From Alitta virens (Eukaryota > Annelida > Polychaeta > Phyllodocida > Nereididae), in assembly GCA_932294295.1 (NCBI GenBank), contig OW028574.1, positions 9,558,215-9,622,214 of the forward strand: a stretch of 64,000 nt of DNA, read 5' to 3'. Both the position numbers and the translations under genes were made by a program. The notes beneath the pieces are model-generated. The model was not told the origin of the DNA, did not search any database, and saw only the letters and a list, made by a program, of their open reading frames with translations. Positions 25,593-37,839 of the stretch are shown here, one piece after another; the stretch's first letter is position 1, and every line of letters begins with the position of its first letter.

Positions 25593-28500
25593 CTAACTCT
25601 CCAGATAAAGATAATTAAATATCGGATACAGTTGATATTTGTTGACTTAAAATAGAAAAGCCCGTTTGAACTGCAACCCAAGAACCTAGACACCGCAGAA
25701 GCATAGCCACTTTGCTGCTGCTGCTGGCGGTGGTGTTTTAATATTCAAATACTAATTGGCTCTGCCTAGAGATTTGAGTTCGTGCTGTTGAGAGCTAAAC
25801 CTGAAAAGGCAGAATAAACAGAAAAGGATGATCTGAGATTGATCGTGGGGACTTTATTCTACGGCCTCCAATGCTCAGATTAAATGGCCCTCCTAAGCTC
25901 GTTGCCTCGAATGCATGTGACACGAGGTGCTAAATAGCTCATCTGTTAGCTCAGCTGAGAGCACCAGGAGAGAGCCGGCAGAGTACGAGCTATATGGGAA
26001 TTAGATAGAAAGAGTGAGGGAGCAGTCGGTGGCAAATGGGATTGCTGAAAGGGATAGTACAGTTGGTGAAGAGAATAGCAGGATAGACGCTAGAATAATA
26101 GGGATGAGTGCAATAGAAACTCATCACGGATTAAGCAGTTGAGCATCAGGAAATCAGCTTGTGATAGATGATTGGGCCTTAATATAATGCAAATAGTATG
26201 ACCCACAATGGAATACTACTGGAATTGTATATCCGAAGTATCAAATGAAATATTCGTGTAGTCGTTTGTTGGTCAGCCACAATTCAGCTACTTCCATTTC
26301 GTCTCATGTCAGCTTGTTTTACAGAAATAGCCATGAGCTGGGAAGCTAGCTACTTATTTAGGCACCCATGTCTTTAAGACAGTTCTGACATGCATTTCGA
26401 CATGTGTTCAGAGTTCTGTCCTGTGATTACAGGCCGATTTACAAGCTATCTCGGTTAGAGGGAGAATAAAAAGATGTGGCGAAGATCAAAAGGTAGAGAG
26501 AAATTACTGGTGCGAATTTTGTTCAAAGGATTGCATCTCAACTTCAAAGATTATTTGCTTGCATTCACTTAAACGTTGTTTTTGAAACTTGTATTGACAC
26601 TTTTTTGTCAAAGCTTTCTGTTGGCATATTATCTTGTCGTTTTACACGCATGTCATCGAAATTCCTTCCATCCATGTTAGGCATGGTCTGGGCCTGTGGT
26701 CTGCTAAAGTCACTATTCCATGCTGTCCAAATTCGGATGAATATCTCTGGTTTGGGAAGGCCATTTATCAAACTGCTCTGAATCAGGGAAAATCCTTGAT
26801 GGTCAGAATGACCAGTAGAAATTCCGCTCTAGGAATGTTTGTGGGACATGGTGTTATGACCCCTCGGCTGACCTGTGACCTTGAGGGACGCCTGCTTGAC
26901 CTTGGGGGGACACCTATGTCTGATGAAGAGATGGGGCAGATGTAGCTGGCAGTTGTAGGTCAGTGACTGCGTGTGGGGTGCACTGGAGGGTGACAAAGGG
27001 TGCAGTGAGTGCAGTTGTAGCAAGGGGGTGCAGTGGGGTGTAGTGGGATATAGTAGGGTGCAGTGGAGGCTATTGATGGGGTGGTTGGTCCTCCTCTTCT
27101 CCTCACCCCATCGATCTGTCTTATCAAGCGAAGTCATTGACGGTCGCAGCGATCAAACAGCCAGTCGTCTTCTCTCTCTGATGTTATGGATTGTTATGCA
27201 CAGAGCCAATTCTCACCGACATTTTGCTCCCTTTCACCACAGATTTTATCTCGTGGCTCTGGCAATAATTTTATATGAGTGTGGAGAGCCTTTCACACAC
27301 AGCAATTGTAGGCTTTTTGGCGGTATTTTCTGGGAGTGGTTTCTAACTTTAATGCTGTATCTGGTTTGAAAGTAGCCACGATTTGTGGCTCGTGACTTTG
27401 TGTCTTATTTTGCAGTGAAAAACTTCTGTATATGCAATAAAAGAATATGCCACATAATGAGGATCTATGCATACTGTTGCCATATTTGTGGAACTTAGAT
27501 TGAAATGTCTTTTCATGATCAGGTAGGTCTTGTTTCCAAACGTGGAAAAATCTTAGTTCAAGTCGTGATATTTAGGACAATATTAGGATAAAATGACCTT
27601 CATATCACACGGCTAAATTAACAGCGATCATACATTTTTTTAATATTATGAGCAGATAATACAACAAGATTTAGCTCCCAGGGACTCGTGATCACAATGA
27701 TAGTTCTTGGAGATGTAGAATACTTTGATGCGACCTGCCTGCCTGCCTAGGCTTTTGTGTAGGTGACAGATGGCCAGGTAATACTCACCAATTGCGCATA
27801 ATGACTGCGAGGTCTCGTATTTTGAGTAGTAATTCCCATGCGAACCATGGTGGACCTTTTCGGTGCAAGTGAAATGCACATAATCGGGCAATTGTTGCTT
27901 CAAATCAGTTCATATCCTAGCCCAGCCTTTTTGTGGTGATTTGTATGGGCCCAACCTTGGCCGCAATCTCTGGGCTTTTCAACTTGATCACAATCCAATC
28001 ATGACACGGGGAGGTCTGACCAATCATGCATGATGGCCAGATTCATCCAGCAGCGTCCTTAAACTGCAGACCTCTATAAATATGGATGGAGAATGAATCT
28101 GGAAAGACCAAGGCTGCTCTCTGTGACCATGACTAGGTGTCCATGACTGTAATTGTGTCTATGACTACTTCTTTCCACCTCCTGATAGAAAGTCCTTTGT
28201 TCATTGGCTGCTTTTCTTGTCCCTGAAGCCACGGAGACAGGAATTGGACAGAGGATGCTTTGTTGTCATGACAACCTAGCCTTGTGTATGACATTGAAGA
28301 CAGTTGGGCTGTGGGTGCATCGACTGATATCCTCTCACTTAGTCTCACTTTGTGCTTTGTACCAAAGAGTTCCTAGACGTCAGGCGCTTTGCTTTTAACA
28401 CCTCATTGTATCGTCAGAAATTAAAATCTGAAAGAGACAGTAGGGGCAACAACTGATTCCAAAAGCTAGTTGGCTATCTTGCTATTTAGGTTTAATTTAA

Positions 28501-28596
28501 ATCTTAACTTCTCAGCAGCTGCTATATGCCTTCGAGAAGAAAAAAATATTTATATATATATGTATAATATGATGAAAAAATTTATGGCAAACGATA

Positions 28597-28624
28597 AACT
28601 ATCTATCTATCTATATCTATCTAT
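28597..28624. repeat. (CTAT)n microsatellite
   Basis: A short CTAT run with one ATAT interruption. Confidence 0.9.
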
Positions 28625-29126
28625 TAATTTACTGCAGTCTGTATCTTCAGTTTGCACTAGTGGAGCAGGTGAATCTCCTTGCTTGACCCCAGTAGGTGGT
28701 GAGATAGGTTGCCTATATTCATGCTGATTCTAATAACCCTGGAAAATTACATGTAAATTGAGTATTTAACTGTTGAGATTGCATTTCCTCTTGCAAATAG
28801 TTTTTCTGGTTTAAATAACAGTGGGTGGTGTCTCCAAATTTCTTAGGCATACAGTTGTAGTGCCTTGCAGACATATATGGGCGTATGGTTGAGTGATGCG
28901 AATATATCTGATGCTATCTGAATGTTTTTTCGTTTCCCAGGGAACTGGGCACTTGGCTGCCATGAGCAATTGCACTTGGGTCTGTCACTCTGAGTCACCT
29001 GCCAGGCGCTGTGGGAGGTCATATGTGTGTTCCACATACTACCCTTGACTCTCTTGTATTTTACAGTTTTTTCATTGTGGTTTTTACAATAATGGTTATG
29101 TATATGTGATTTCCTTCTTTGAAAGT

Positions 29127-29316
29127 GGCGGTGGGGGCCTAGCTCAGTGGTAGCGCGCTGGGCTTCCAACCACTGGGTCCCGGGTTCAATTCCCAGTAGA
29201 GCCTATGTTGGATGGCTGTTTCATCCTTCGTCTCATTGCCATGGTCCCTACCTGTCCAAATTAGCCCATCAGGTGCAAAAATACAGGACGTAAAGCCCTA
29301 ATCCACCAACACCACA
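29127..29316 (+). mobile_element. tRNA-derived SINE, copy 2 (youngest)
   Basis: Same family as 21647, with intact A-box (TAGCTCAGTGG) and B-box (GGTTCAATTCC). It is flanked by a perfect 14-bp direct repeat, CCTTCTTTGAAAGT, at 29113-29126 and 29317-29330. Such a long perfect duplication indicates recent LINE-mediated insertion. The tRNA-like head is not a tRNA gene: the acceptor stem is not closed and the body continues for over 100 bp. Confidence 0.92.
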
Positions 29317-30883
29317 CCTTCTTTGAAAGTTTGTTTTTCTTAAAGTATTTCATTACAAACAAATTAAAGGATTAAACGTCCTGTGGCTCTTAAATAAACA
29401 CATAACTGTGATCCTATTCATAGATAGTGTTTTTGGGAAATCCCATATCTTTTCCTTGCTGGATTCTTCACAATACAAAGCCCTCCACTTGCTCTTGCAA
29501 TCCACATAGGCCCTGGGAGTCTCTTGCAATTTGCTGTGGCCTGTTACACCAGAGCTAGGCAGGATGAGATCAGAGGCGCCTGCCAGAGACAAAGACAGGG
29601 CTTAGGCTTAGGCCATGTTTTTTTCTGCCTGTTTTTGTGGGCGCTTCTGCTTAGCTCTACTAGAGCGATTTGTATTGTCTTGTTTTCTCGTAATCTCTGG
29701 TGTGTTACTTCAAAAGGCTGTGGGTCCTCGGGGATGTTGGTAACCCACATGTCTAGGGTGTGGGCCCTGTGGGGTGGGGTGGGTAGGGCCGGGGAGGGTT
29801 TAGTGGGGCTAAACAGCAGAACACATGACTGTTTCAACTCTTAAGAAGGGACCCACTATACAGGCTGCCTATGTGGGTATGCAGACAAGGTTAATATCAG
29901 ACCAGTAATAAACAACACCGAAAAGAAAAAATTGAAAAACTGAAAAACAGATGAAACAAAATGCAGGACAAATTGTTGCAACATTTTGGTAAGACACAAA
30001 GGACAAGATACATTATTATATTGTGTCTCTCTGTGGCATCACCTTCTGTTCTGATGAGCCATGAAGCCGTTGTTCGTGGGAAAAACTTTAAGTTGGTCAG
30101 CAGGCGTCTCAATTAACTGCTTCATATTATTCCCCCGCTAACTAATTTCAAACCTAATTCCTCGGATTACTCAGAAGGAATTTACTTTAGTTGTGAGACT
30201 TATGATTGTAACTAAACATCAACAAAAGTATTTTTGACTATTCGAAACACTGGAGTGGTAGTTCGTTCTATGGTACGTAAAACATTCGATTCGTGTTTTC
30301 AGCGTGAAGCCAAAATGTCCTTGAACTTCAGTGCAGACCATGAGTCAGTCGTATCATGCCAGACGGCTTAAACTACCACCACTGAAAAAACTGGCTTTTA
30401 AAAGTTACTGAATGCCAAATTTATTCCATTAGAATGTTCAGTCACGCTAACCTTACCAACTAGTTGTGTTATATGTAACTATGCTAAGCTATTTGCAATT
30501 TGAGATTTACATGACATGTATGTGTGTGTTGTTAAGTGAAAAACACTGTAGAAATCGTTGTATGAGGAGGAACTGTTTAGCTGCGGTTAGACAACAGCAG
30601 AGCCGGGCTGTACGGGCAAATGTTCTTTGAGAGTTGTACGAATGTATCGCAGCATGAAATATCTGCCAGTTCCATCAATATGGCAGGAAAATCAAAGGGA
30701 ATTGTCAGGCTGAACAAAGCGTCGAATTATCTACGCCATGTTTAAACCATGTAATTGGCCTTTTCTCTCCATTGAGCAACGCTCCTCTGTCTCCCTGTCT
30801 TCATATGACTTCTTTGTAAGATCTGCTAAAATCCCTCTGTTTACATCTGTGTCAGAGGGATAACGACCCAGAGATTATGGTAC

Positions 30884-30916
30884 ACAAAGCTAATTATTTG
30901 CATATGATTTATTTAC
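30884..30916. promoter_or_regulatory. TCF/SOX, homeodomain, POU and forkhead-like site block
   Basis: In 33 bp: ACAAAG, CTAATTA, ATTTGCATAT (octamer-like) and TTTATTTAC (forkhead-like), directly adjoining. Possible developmental enhancer core; conservation is unknown to me. Confidence 0.35.
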
Positions 30917-30975
30917 CAATTATCCTATCCTTATCAAGACTGGAATTACAATAGGATGTGAAGCATGCAATGCGG

Positions 30976-31398
30976 TGAGTCAGTGATTCAGTTAGTGATT
31001 CAGTCAGTCAGTCAGTGAGTCAGTCGGTCAGTCAGTTAGTCAGCACGTCCATCAGTCAGTCGGTCAGTCAGTCAGTCGGTCCATCAGTCAGTTGGTCAGT
31101 CAGTCAGTTTGTCGGTCGGTCGGTCGGTCGGTCGGTCGGTCGGTCGGTCGGTCGGTCAGTCGGTCTGTCAGTCAGTTTGTCGGTCGGTCCATCAGTCAGT
31201 CGGTCAGTCAGTCAGTCCGTCCGTCAGTCAGTTGGTCAGTCAGTCAGTTTGTCGGTCTGTCAGTCGGTCGGTCAGTCAGTCAGTCAGTCAGTTAGTCCTT
31301 CAGTCAGTCAGTCAGTCAGCACGAGAGCAGTCAGTTTGTCGGTCGGTTCGTCAGTAGGTCGATCGGTCAGTCAGTCAGTCAGTTAGTCAGTTAGTCAA
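30976..31398. repeat. (GTCA/GTCG)n tetranucleotide array
   Basis: About 420 bp of GTCAGTCGGTCG units, with a pure GTCG block at 31110-31158. Three overlapping Ser/Val/Arg-rich ORFs of 67-123 residues are translations of the repeat. Confidence 0.95.
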
Positions 31399-32397
31399 CT
31401 AACAAGAGCAATCAAATACCCTACTGTGAGAGTTTTACTTGTTGTGGTTGTCGAAGCTTGTTGTGGTCTGCGAAGCTTGTTGTTGTTTTCGAAGCCGAAA
31501 TACACACAGCTGGTTGCTGTGCATTATGTATTATTTTGACTGTGATTTGAGATATCAATAATTCATTAACACATAAAACAAATGTGTCACTTAGTGTTTA
31601 AAACCTCACTTCATGTTTATTCATAATTTGACTCTACAGACTCATGATTGGATTGTGACTATTTCCCACTGGTCCAAAGACATCTATTATGTCATGGATT
31701 TTAGCATTATGCACAGATGTGTTTGACAGCAGTCACAATTTTTTATGACAAATGACACTAAGTCGTATTAAGCTTAATATTTTTACATCAGTTTGCTGTG
31801 AGCTCTGCAAGAGTTCATATTGTGGAAACCCAACAATAGCAATCAATGGCAGTAATGTTGTTTTGGAGTAACGCAATTGTTGGTAATTAAATTCATAGTA
31901 GTACTAGTCTAAGGTCAAGGTCACTCTAGGAGTACATTTTGCATCTATACACACGGCACGTTTCATCCAGTCAGTTCAGCAAGTTCAAAGTGCCCACTGG
32001 ACTTTTTACCAAAAGCCTTTAGAAGTCTTTCTACTTAGTTCATCTGGGAGAGTTGGCTGAAGAAGAAATGCACTTGGGAAAGTTCAGCTATAGACTGCTG
32101 CAAAAAATACATCTTCCCTTGCCCTGAGAGTCTAATATGCCCGTTATTCTCTGGTAATCACATTGGTATGAGGAGAATATTAGAACTGATTAAGCCTTGA
32201 TGAGGGCTGTCTACCAACCTCATATTTTATTTCGTCAGATATGTGCAATGCTTTGTTTAAGATGAGTTTCATGGTTGCCCTTTTGTGTTGATTTGAAAAA
32301 GCATTCGTTGTATGAATGTTTTTTGAGGGGCAGCTGTATTTGAGGCAGTCCAAAACATCACTGTTGACCTCTACAACATGAACAGCTGTACATCATA

Positions 32398-32551
32398 ACA
32401 TGGCCAATTGTGCCACGTACGTTTTCCATGCATTTGGATAAACGCATGGAAAACGCATGGTGTTTGCCTCATTATAATTAGGCAAAAACCATGCGTTTTC
32501 CATGCGTTTATCCTTCTCATGGAAAACGCACGTGGCACATTTGGCCTTGTA
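32398..32551. mobile_element. palindromic MITE, full copy
   Basis: A 154-bp palindromic element of the same family, with ends ACATGGCC and GGCCTTGTA, arms carrying CACGTACG and CACGTG, and centre CATTATAATTAGG. It lies about 780 bp before the LNS5 exon. The 139-residue minus-strand ORF crossing it is an artefact of the palindrome. Confidence 0.85.
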
Positions 32552-33330
32552 TGTAGCATCAGAGACTGACTCTTGGGTACAATGTATATTGTTCTGGCTT
32601 TTAGTCCCAGGGACCAGAGTTCGATTCCCGCTGCGGCAGAAATTTTGCAATAAAGCCAATGGCTTGATATTTGAACGTTATTTAGTAGTCTTAATTTAGT
32701 CTCACAGTGAACATTTGCAGTAAGAAAGTTCCTCGATTGCTGTGTCCTATTCACCCTTCCTTCCGCATCACCAGGTCTTGCAAGTTGCACTGCAGCAATG
32801 GCTTCTGGGATTGAATTAGGCTGCCATGTTTAGAGACCCGTCTTTATTGAAACAGCTTGGAAGGATTAGAGCGCAAGTTTTAATAAGGAACCTAGAGGCC
32901 CAGAGTTACAATGTAGCCCAGGATCTTTTTGCATGTGGCTGGCGTTAAAGCAAATGATGGATGGCGTAGAATGCATGTGTTGAAATCAGAGCTACAAAAG
33001 TTTTGTTCTTTCGCAGCTGAACTAGGACAAGTTGCAAAGTGTAGAGACATGTTTCAGGCATCCCACTAGCCACGAATGCAACTCAAGGCAGAGCAAATTT
33101 ATTCATTTGTGCTGGGAACACAATGGCGCATTTAGCTCTGCATTAGCAAATTTGCATTCATGGAGATTTCCAGGGATGGATGTGCGACTGTTTGCAAAGG
33201 TCCAATGAAAATGTAATGTGATATTATTGTATCATAGCTGGATATAATTTCTTATAAGGTGCTTGGTCTAAAGAGATTTTTTAATATATTGAAGTCTAAT
33301 TAAAGTAAATTTATATTTATGTCTTTGCAG

Positions 33331-34116
33331 AAACCCTCGAAGGTCCGTCCAAGTTGGTCGAGATGGATAAGGTGCATTTGGGCGGAAATCCCCAAGCGGA
33401 TGATCCTGGATCCCACCCGGCTGGAAATCCAAGAGACAATTTCAGAGGCAACATGCAGCATTTTGTATTCAACAAACAGGACTACTTAGAGATGGTCCGA
33501 ACCGGTGCCTTACAGAATGTTGACACTTCGGCAACATTTGAGAAGAAAGAACATTCTGTGAACTATCCGATAACTTTCAAGACAACCCATGCCTACATTA
33601 CAGCCCGCTTGCGGATATATTCCACTTTCAATATCTACTTCCAAGTGAAGACTACTCAGCCTGATGGTCTCATAATGTACTGTGGAGGAGGAAACGGCAA
33701 GGATTTCTTTATAGTAGAACTTTTCCGTGGCCACGTTAGGTACATATTCGACACCGGTAGTGGTGCGAAAGTGTTGCGTTCTACTCTGCGAGATCCTATC
33801 AATGACAATAAGTGGCACGAGATAGCTATCCTCAGATCCACCCTGCAGAAAACTGTCCTAAGAGTTGATGAGAGTGCTGCGATCCATAATTCGCCTGACA
33901 GGCGCTCGGTGCATTTTGACACCGATGACATCGTTTTTATCGGAGGCGTGGAACAGACGATATTCGATGAGCGCCTACCGAAGCAGGTCAAGTCCAGAGA
34001 GGGCTTCCAAGGCTGCTTGGCTTCCATAGACCTGGATGGGGATACGCGGAACATCCTCGAATACAGAGCTGAGATCCCGGACCAGCACCGCGCCAGTGTC
34101 TTAGAAGGTTGTAAAG
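33331..34116 (+). CDS. neurexin-like exon: end of LNS4 plus complete LNS5
   Basis: A 786-nt internal exon (261 full codons plus two split codons, phase 1-1) with acceptor TCTTTGCAG and donor AAAG|GTAGGT. Residues 9-21 carry an LNS strand motif (LVEMDKVHLGGNP), residues 22-37 a Pro/Gly/Asp-rich loop, and residues 38-52 the end of LNS4 (FRGNMQHFVFN). Residues 79-262 form a whole LNS domain: PITFKT start, FQVKTTQPDGLI strand, DFFIVELFRGHVRYIFDTGS, NDNKWHEI, IVFIGG, and the closing EGFQGCLASIDLDG with a final Cys. Motif order and wording match neurexin LNS5, the domain between LNS4 and EGF3, rather than CASPR or agrin. LNS domains are extracellular beta-sandwiches that bind synaptic partners. It reads directly into the EGF exon at 60910. 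Reading on through the donor gives 35 more residues before a stop at 34221. An in-frame alternative donor lies at 34147. Confidence 0.95.
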
Positions 34117-34146
34117 GTAGGTCGTGCATAAAAGCTTCCTCTGGCG
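34117..34146 (+). other. possible alternative 3' extension of the LNS5 exon (30 nt)
   Basis: Downstream of the main donor (AAAG|GTAGGT) a second donor-like site, GCG|GTAATG, begins at 34147. Using it would add exactly 30 nt (10 codons, no stop, reading GRSCIKASSG) and keep phase 1 for joining to the EGF3 exon. The insert would fall at the LNS5-EGF3 junction, where vertebrate neurexins have alternative splice site 6. This is a prediction from frame and donor shape only; the extra Cys would be unusual. Confidence 0.3.
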
Positions 34147-36608
34147 GTAATGGATATGTTCTTGATGCATCCAATTGTCAATGTCACACCCGTTTTAACT
34201 GTCATATCCATCCTGCCATCTAAAATGTATGTCCGGAATATCTCATTGAAGGTGTCGCTCAGCATGACATCGAGTAAAAAAAGAAATCTTTCTGTTGTTC
34301 TTTTCTTCTGTTCGACCTCCGCACAACATTGTGCGATTTGGAGAACACTTTTTTTATCTCTGAATCTCACAATGTTTGATGTCATGTGTCAAAAAACAGA
34401 GTTACACAAAGCATTCAAAATTAAACATCCATGAATGAAGAATCTAACAATACTAATTTAATAGTGATTACCTTGTTAAATCATAACATACCCATATTTA
34501 ATAAACAATCACATCCAGTAAAATCAGTGTTCTCTGGAAAGCTTTTAAATTAATAAATTACCATGAAGCTGAATTATTTGTAAAGGACCACATATTGAAG
34601 AATTTGGCACACGCTGGATGGAGTCATGTCAGGACGTATCGAGTCATTTGTGCTAGCTAACTTATAGGTAGATGCGAATTCATCAATATGTGGAATTTAA
34701 ATTAAAACGAATTTGTCTTTGGCATATTTAAATCATTGACTCAAATGATAACACAGCTTTCCTGGGAGCACGTTGTCCAATGCGTTTGGCTTGTGAGAAG
34801 TAGGACAACTGTTGATTATTATACAAAATCAAAAGAGAACAAATGATTTAAGATTTCCTTTGGTTTGCCGTGGCAGGCACATATTTTCAGGACAGAGGTA
34901 AGAATTAGATCTAGGAGTTCCTCGACATATGTCTGTATTAATCACTGCATTAGAGTTCTCTAATCGAATACAGCTTTAGTCATGCACAGATTAATAACTC
35001 ACTGATCATATTGTCGTTGAGTGCAGTTCTTTTGTAATTATGTATGAGGACCCACTGTGCTCCTTTGGGCACATAGGTGATAACACTTGATATTATGTCT
35101 TTTCTCGATCGTAGCTATCCTTACAATGTATCAGGGACACAGAGGTCATCAGGCTGACCTCTGTGCTCCCCTGCCTCTCTCCTCTCTGCACAACTGCACT
35201 CAACTGATTCACATCTCATGGGATGGATGGCACAGGAATTCACCAAGCCATGGCATGGTGTGTTAATTGATTAGAATACAAATATTACGTTCTTTTTAAT
35301 ACATTTTTAGAGATTTGGTGTCACTTTTGCCCTCTCAGAAAATTGTTATTGTCAAACTTGATGACCTCATTGACCCTGGGGTTAATCTGTCACATCCTCG
35401 TTATCAAATAACTTAAGCATCTTGATTAATTCATTAAGAAACTGTTGTCTCTCCAATGAATTCCCACACTCAAAACACTGCGTTTTAGCATGAATCGAAG
35501 TCCACAAGGACTTGAGTTATTGGCTCCTAATGTCCTTTATTCAAGTTCATTGTCAAACTGCCAATGAAGATACATAAACAACACTGACTGCCTGGGCCAA
35601 AACATTAGTTGATTGGCAATGGTGCATTGCCTTCAAATCTGATTAATAATGCGTAGAAATATCAATCTTTTACTTAATGATTATTTGTGCTGCTAGCTCT
35701 GACCCGCGTCAGCCATAATGGTTTTATGAACAATTTACGAGCCAGTCTTATTGAGAGAGAGCGCGACAGCGGGGGCTGGGGCTGACTGGACTGTGATTTA
35801 CCTTGATCTAATGACTGACCACCGGGCTGGACAGCAGCTGACTACTGCGTCTGACCACTGCATCATTAGAGAGGTCCAACCTGGACTGCTACAGGGCGAG
35901 GTTCTAACCCTATTGGTATTTAACCCTTCAGCCTGTGAGTGATTGACCTTTCAAATAGAAAATGGAGCTCACATGTAAATCACATGCATGGGGTCATATC
36001 AGGGTGATATTGAACCCCAATGCTTTAATAGATATATCCAAAGAAGGTAGGATGAAAGCAGATATACAGTAGCAGCTCGCCTTAATGATTCTTCATTAAT
36101 AAGACCCATTCTCAACAGAGATAACCTGTACACAAAACCTGTACACAATTTGTAGTATGGCATTCTCTCTATCTGGGCCTCTTTGACCTGGACCACACAC
36201 AGGAGCTTATCAGAGATGTCTTTGTATGTGGGAGAAAACGGCCCATGAATCACTTGGATTGCTAGAAAAAGTTTGCCCGAAAGGCAACCTTATCTTTTAT
36301 GGTAATTCAGCTGATGATAAGATTTCAATGAGCATGTTGGCCAAGTAAAATGTATACATATCGTATAATCGTAGAAGTTAAAAACAACAAAGCTTAACGC
36401 CCAAAAACAGAGCAACTGGAAACCTAGTGAGTATGGGAGCAAGCAGGCTGGGTAGTGGTCTGATGTCTCTTTACCCGAAAAGGTCCTTAATAACCTGTTG
36501 TTGCCCCGGGGAACGGACCACTGCACAAGAAGGATGGTGGGCCAGCCCTGCTTCATCCCTGCTGCAGGCTCGTTATGGCTGCGAAGGTAATCAGCCCATA
36601 TGCTCAGC

Positions 36609-36680
36609 CTATTCTGGACCTATTCCTGCTCTTATTCCTGGTGCTGTTCCTGCATCTATTCCTGGACCTATTCTGTCCCA
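36609..36680. repeat. 12-bp minisatellite (CTATTCCTGGAC-like)
   Basis: About five degenerate 12-bp units based on TATTCCTG and TGTTCCTG. Translates as a Pro/Ile/Ala repeat in a spurious ORF. Confidence 0.75.
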
Positions 36681-37839
36681 TTCTTGGTCCACTATTCATC
36701 CTCATAGTGAGCTGTGCTCGGTGATGGCGCCCAAGAAATGAGAGACCACCTGCAGCAGCATCAGTATGGCACCTGGCTGCGAATAAGAGGCCAATCCCCT
36801 ATATTGGCATTATTGCCATTACATCAGCATCACTGCTGCATCACCCAGCATCATAGCAATGACCACAAAGCTGCTTATACGTCCCCTATTGCTTTGTTTG
36901 CTGGCAACAATTTGTTACTGGTAGTCAGTATGCTGCAGCTCACTGCAACGTTAAGTATACATACTATTCAGTGTGGTGGTATAGCAATGGTTGGCGATTT
37001 CGTGTAAAGTAACATGGCAGTAATTGGACATAAAATGGTGTCGAGACAGATTGCATAAGAACATGTATCGCTGCAGACACCGAGATAGGTTTTCCAACCT
37101 TTTATGTGAAGATGAAGTTCATCTATAAGATCTGTGTCCAGACTTATAGACTTTTACAACGACAGTTAACTCCCATATAGGCTGCTCTTTCGGGAGTAGT
37201 AAATGCACTCCAGACTTCTTTGAAGCCATGCTCAGTTTATAAAGTATGGAGCTGGCCAACTATAGGCAGAATGGAGGGAGTGTGTTTATGGCGTAGGAAG
37301 CGGTCAGTGATGGCCAGTGTCCAGTGGCAGGCGGTGGTCATTAGGCCCGATGTGTGCCGGAGTAGGCTCAGGTTGGCCAACCTCAATGCCTCATTACTCC
37401 GCTTTACTGAGTGCTCATCCACACCTGCCCAGTCTCCTTAAAATGCTGGGCCCATTTTATCTCCCCGGCCCACCCCGAAACTCATAAATGCCCAGCATGT
37501 CCTTCCAGGAAACTGCTAATTACCGCCTGGCTGCCAATGCTCGTGTGGGTCTCTGTACTGGTCCAAGTGCCAAATGAATACGTGTTGCAAAGAAATTCAT
37601 GTGCAGAATGAATAACTGCAGTGCAGAAACATTCTAATGTGCCTCTATTTTAGCATTTAATACAAAACATTTTTCTTCTTTTTTACCCAATTTCACTCGA
37701 GTATTGGCCCTTCAACCATATTCGCAAAGGATTGTAAAGACATTCTAAAAATACAACTGTAGATTTACGGTCCCCCATAAATCATTCAACAAATGAGGGT
37801 GAAGCACGTCATATCGCGGCAGCCAACAGTTTTTTGTTA

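Larger units (their letters stand above)
18614..33330 (+). other. neurexin intron, 14.7 kb
   Basis: It begins with GTAACC and ends with TCTTTGCAG; a CTAAT branch-point candidate is at 33296-33300. Inside are an hAT-type MITE, two SINE copies, two palindromic MITE copies and several microsatellites, all listed separately. 18700-19995, 22000-23300, 24000-25448, 25600-28590 and 31400-32397 show no gene or repeat I can name. A possible POU/homeodomain site cluster lies at 30884-30916. Confidence 0.85.

Noticed and set aside
26971..27369. 132-residue + strand ORF
   Set aside because: No domain, low-complexity GTGCAGTG-rich start, no splice signals or support; likely chance.
29135..29207. functional tRNA-Gly gene
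   Set aside because: A/B boxes and a TTCCAA loop are present, but the stems do not close and the sequence continues as a SINE with target duplications.
31015..31386. 123-residue Ser/Val/Gln/Arg-rich ORF
   Set aside because: Translation of a tetranucleotide array in which three frames are open at once.
32371..32790. 139-residue minus-strand ORF
   Set aside because: Crosses the palindromic MITE at 32398; its MENAWF-type peptide recurs at other copies of the MITE, so it reflects the repeat.
33656..34174. 172-residue minus-strand ORF
   Set aside because: It lies antisense to the LNS5 exon and is an open shadow of conserved coding sequence; no recognisable domain.
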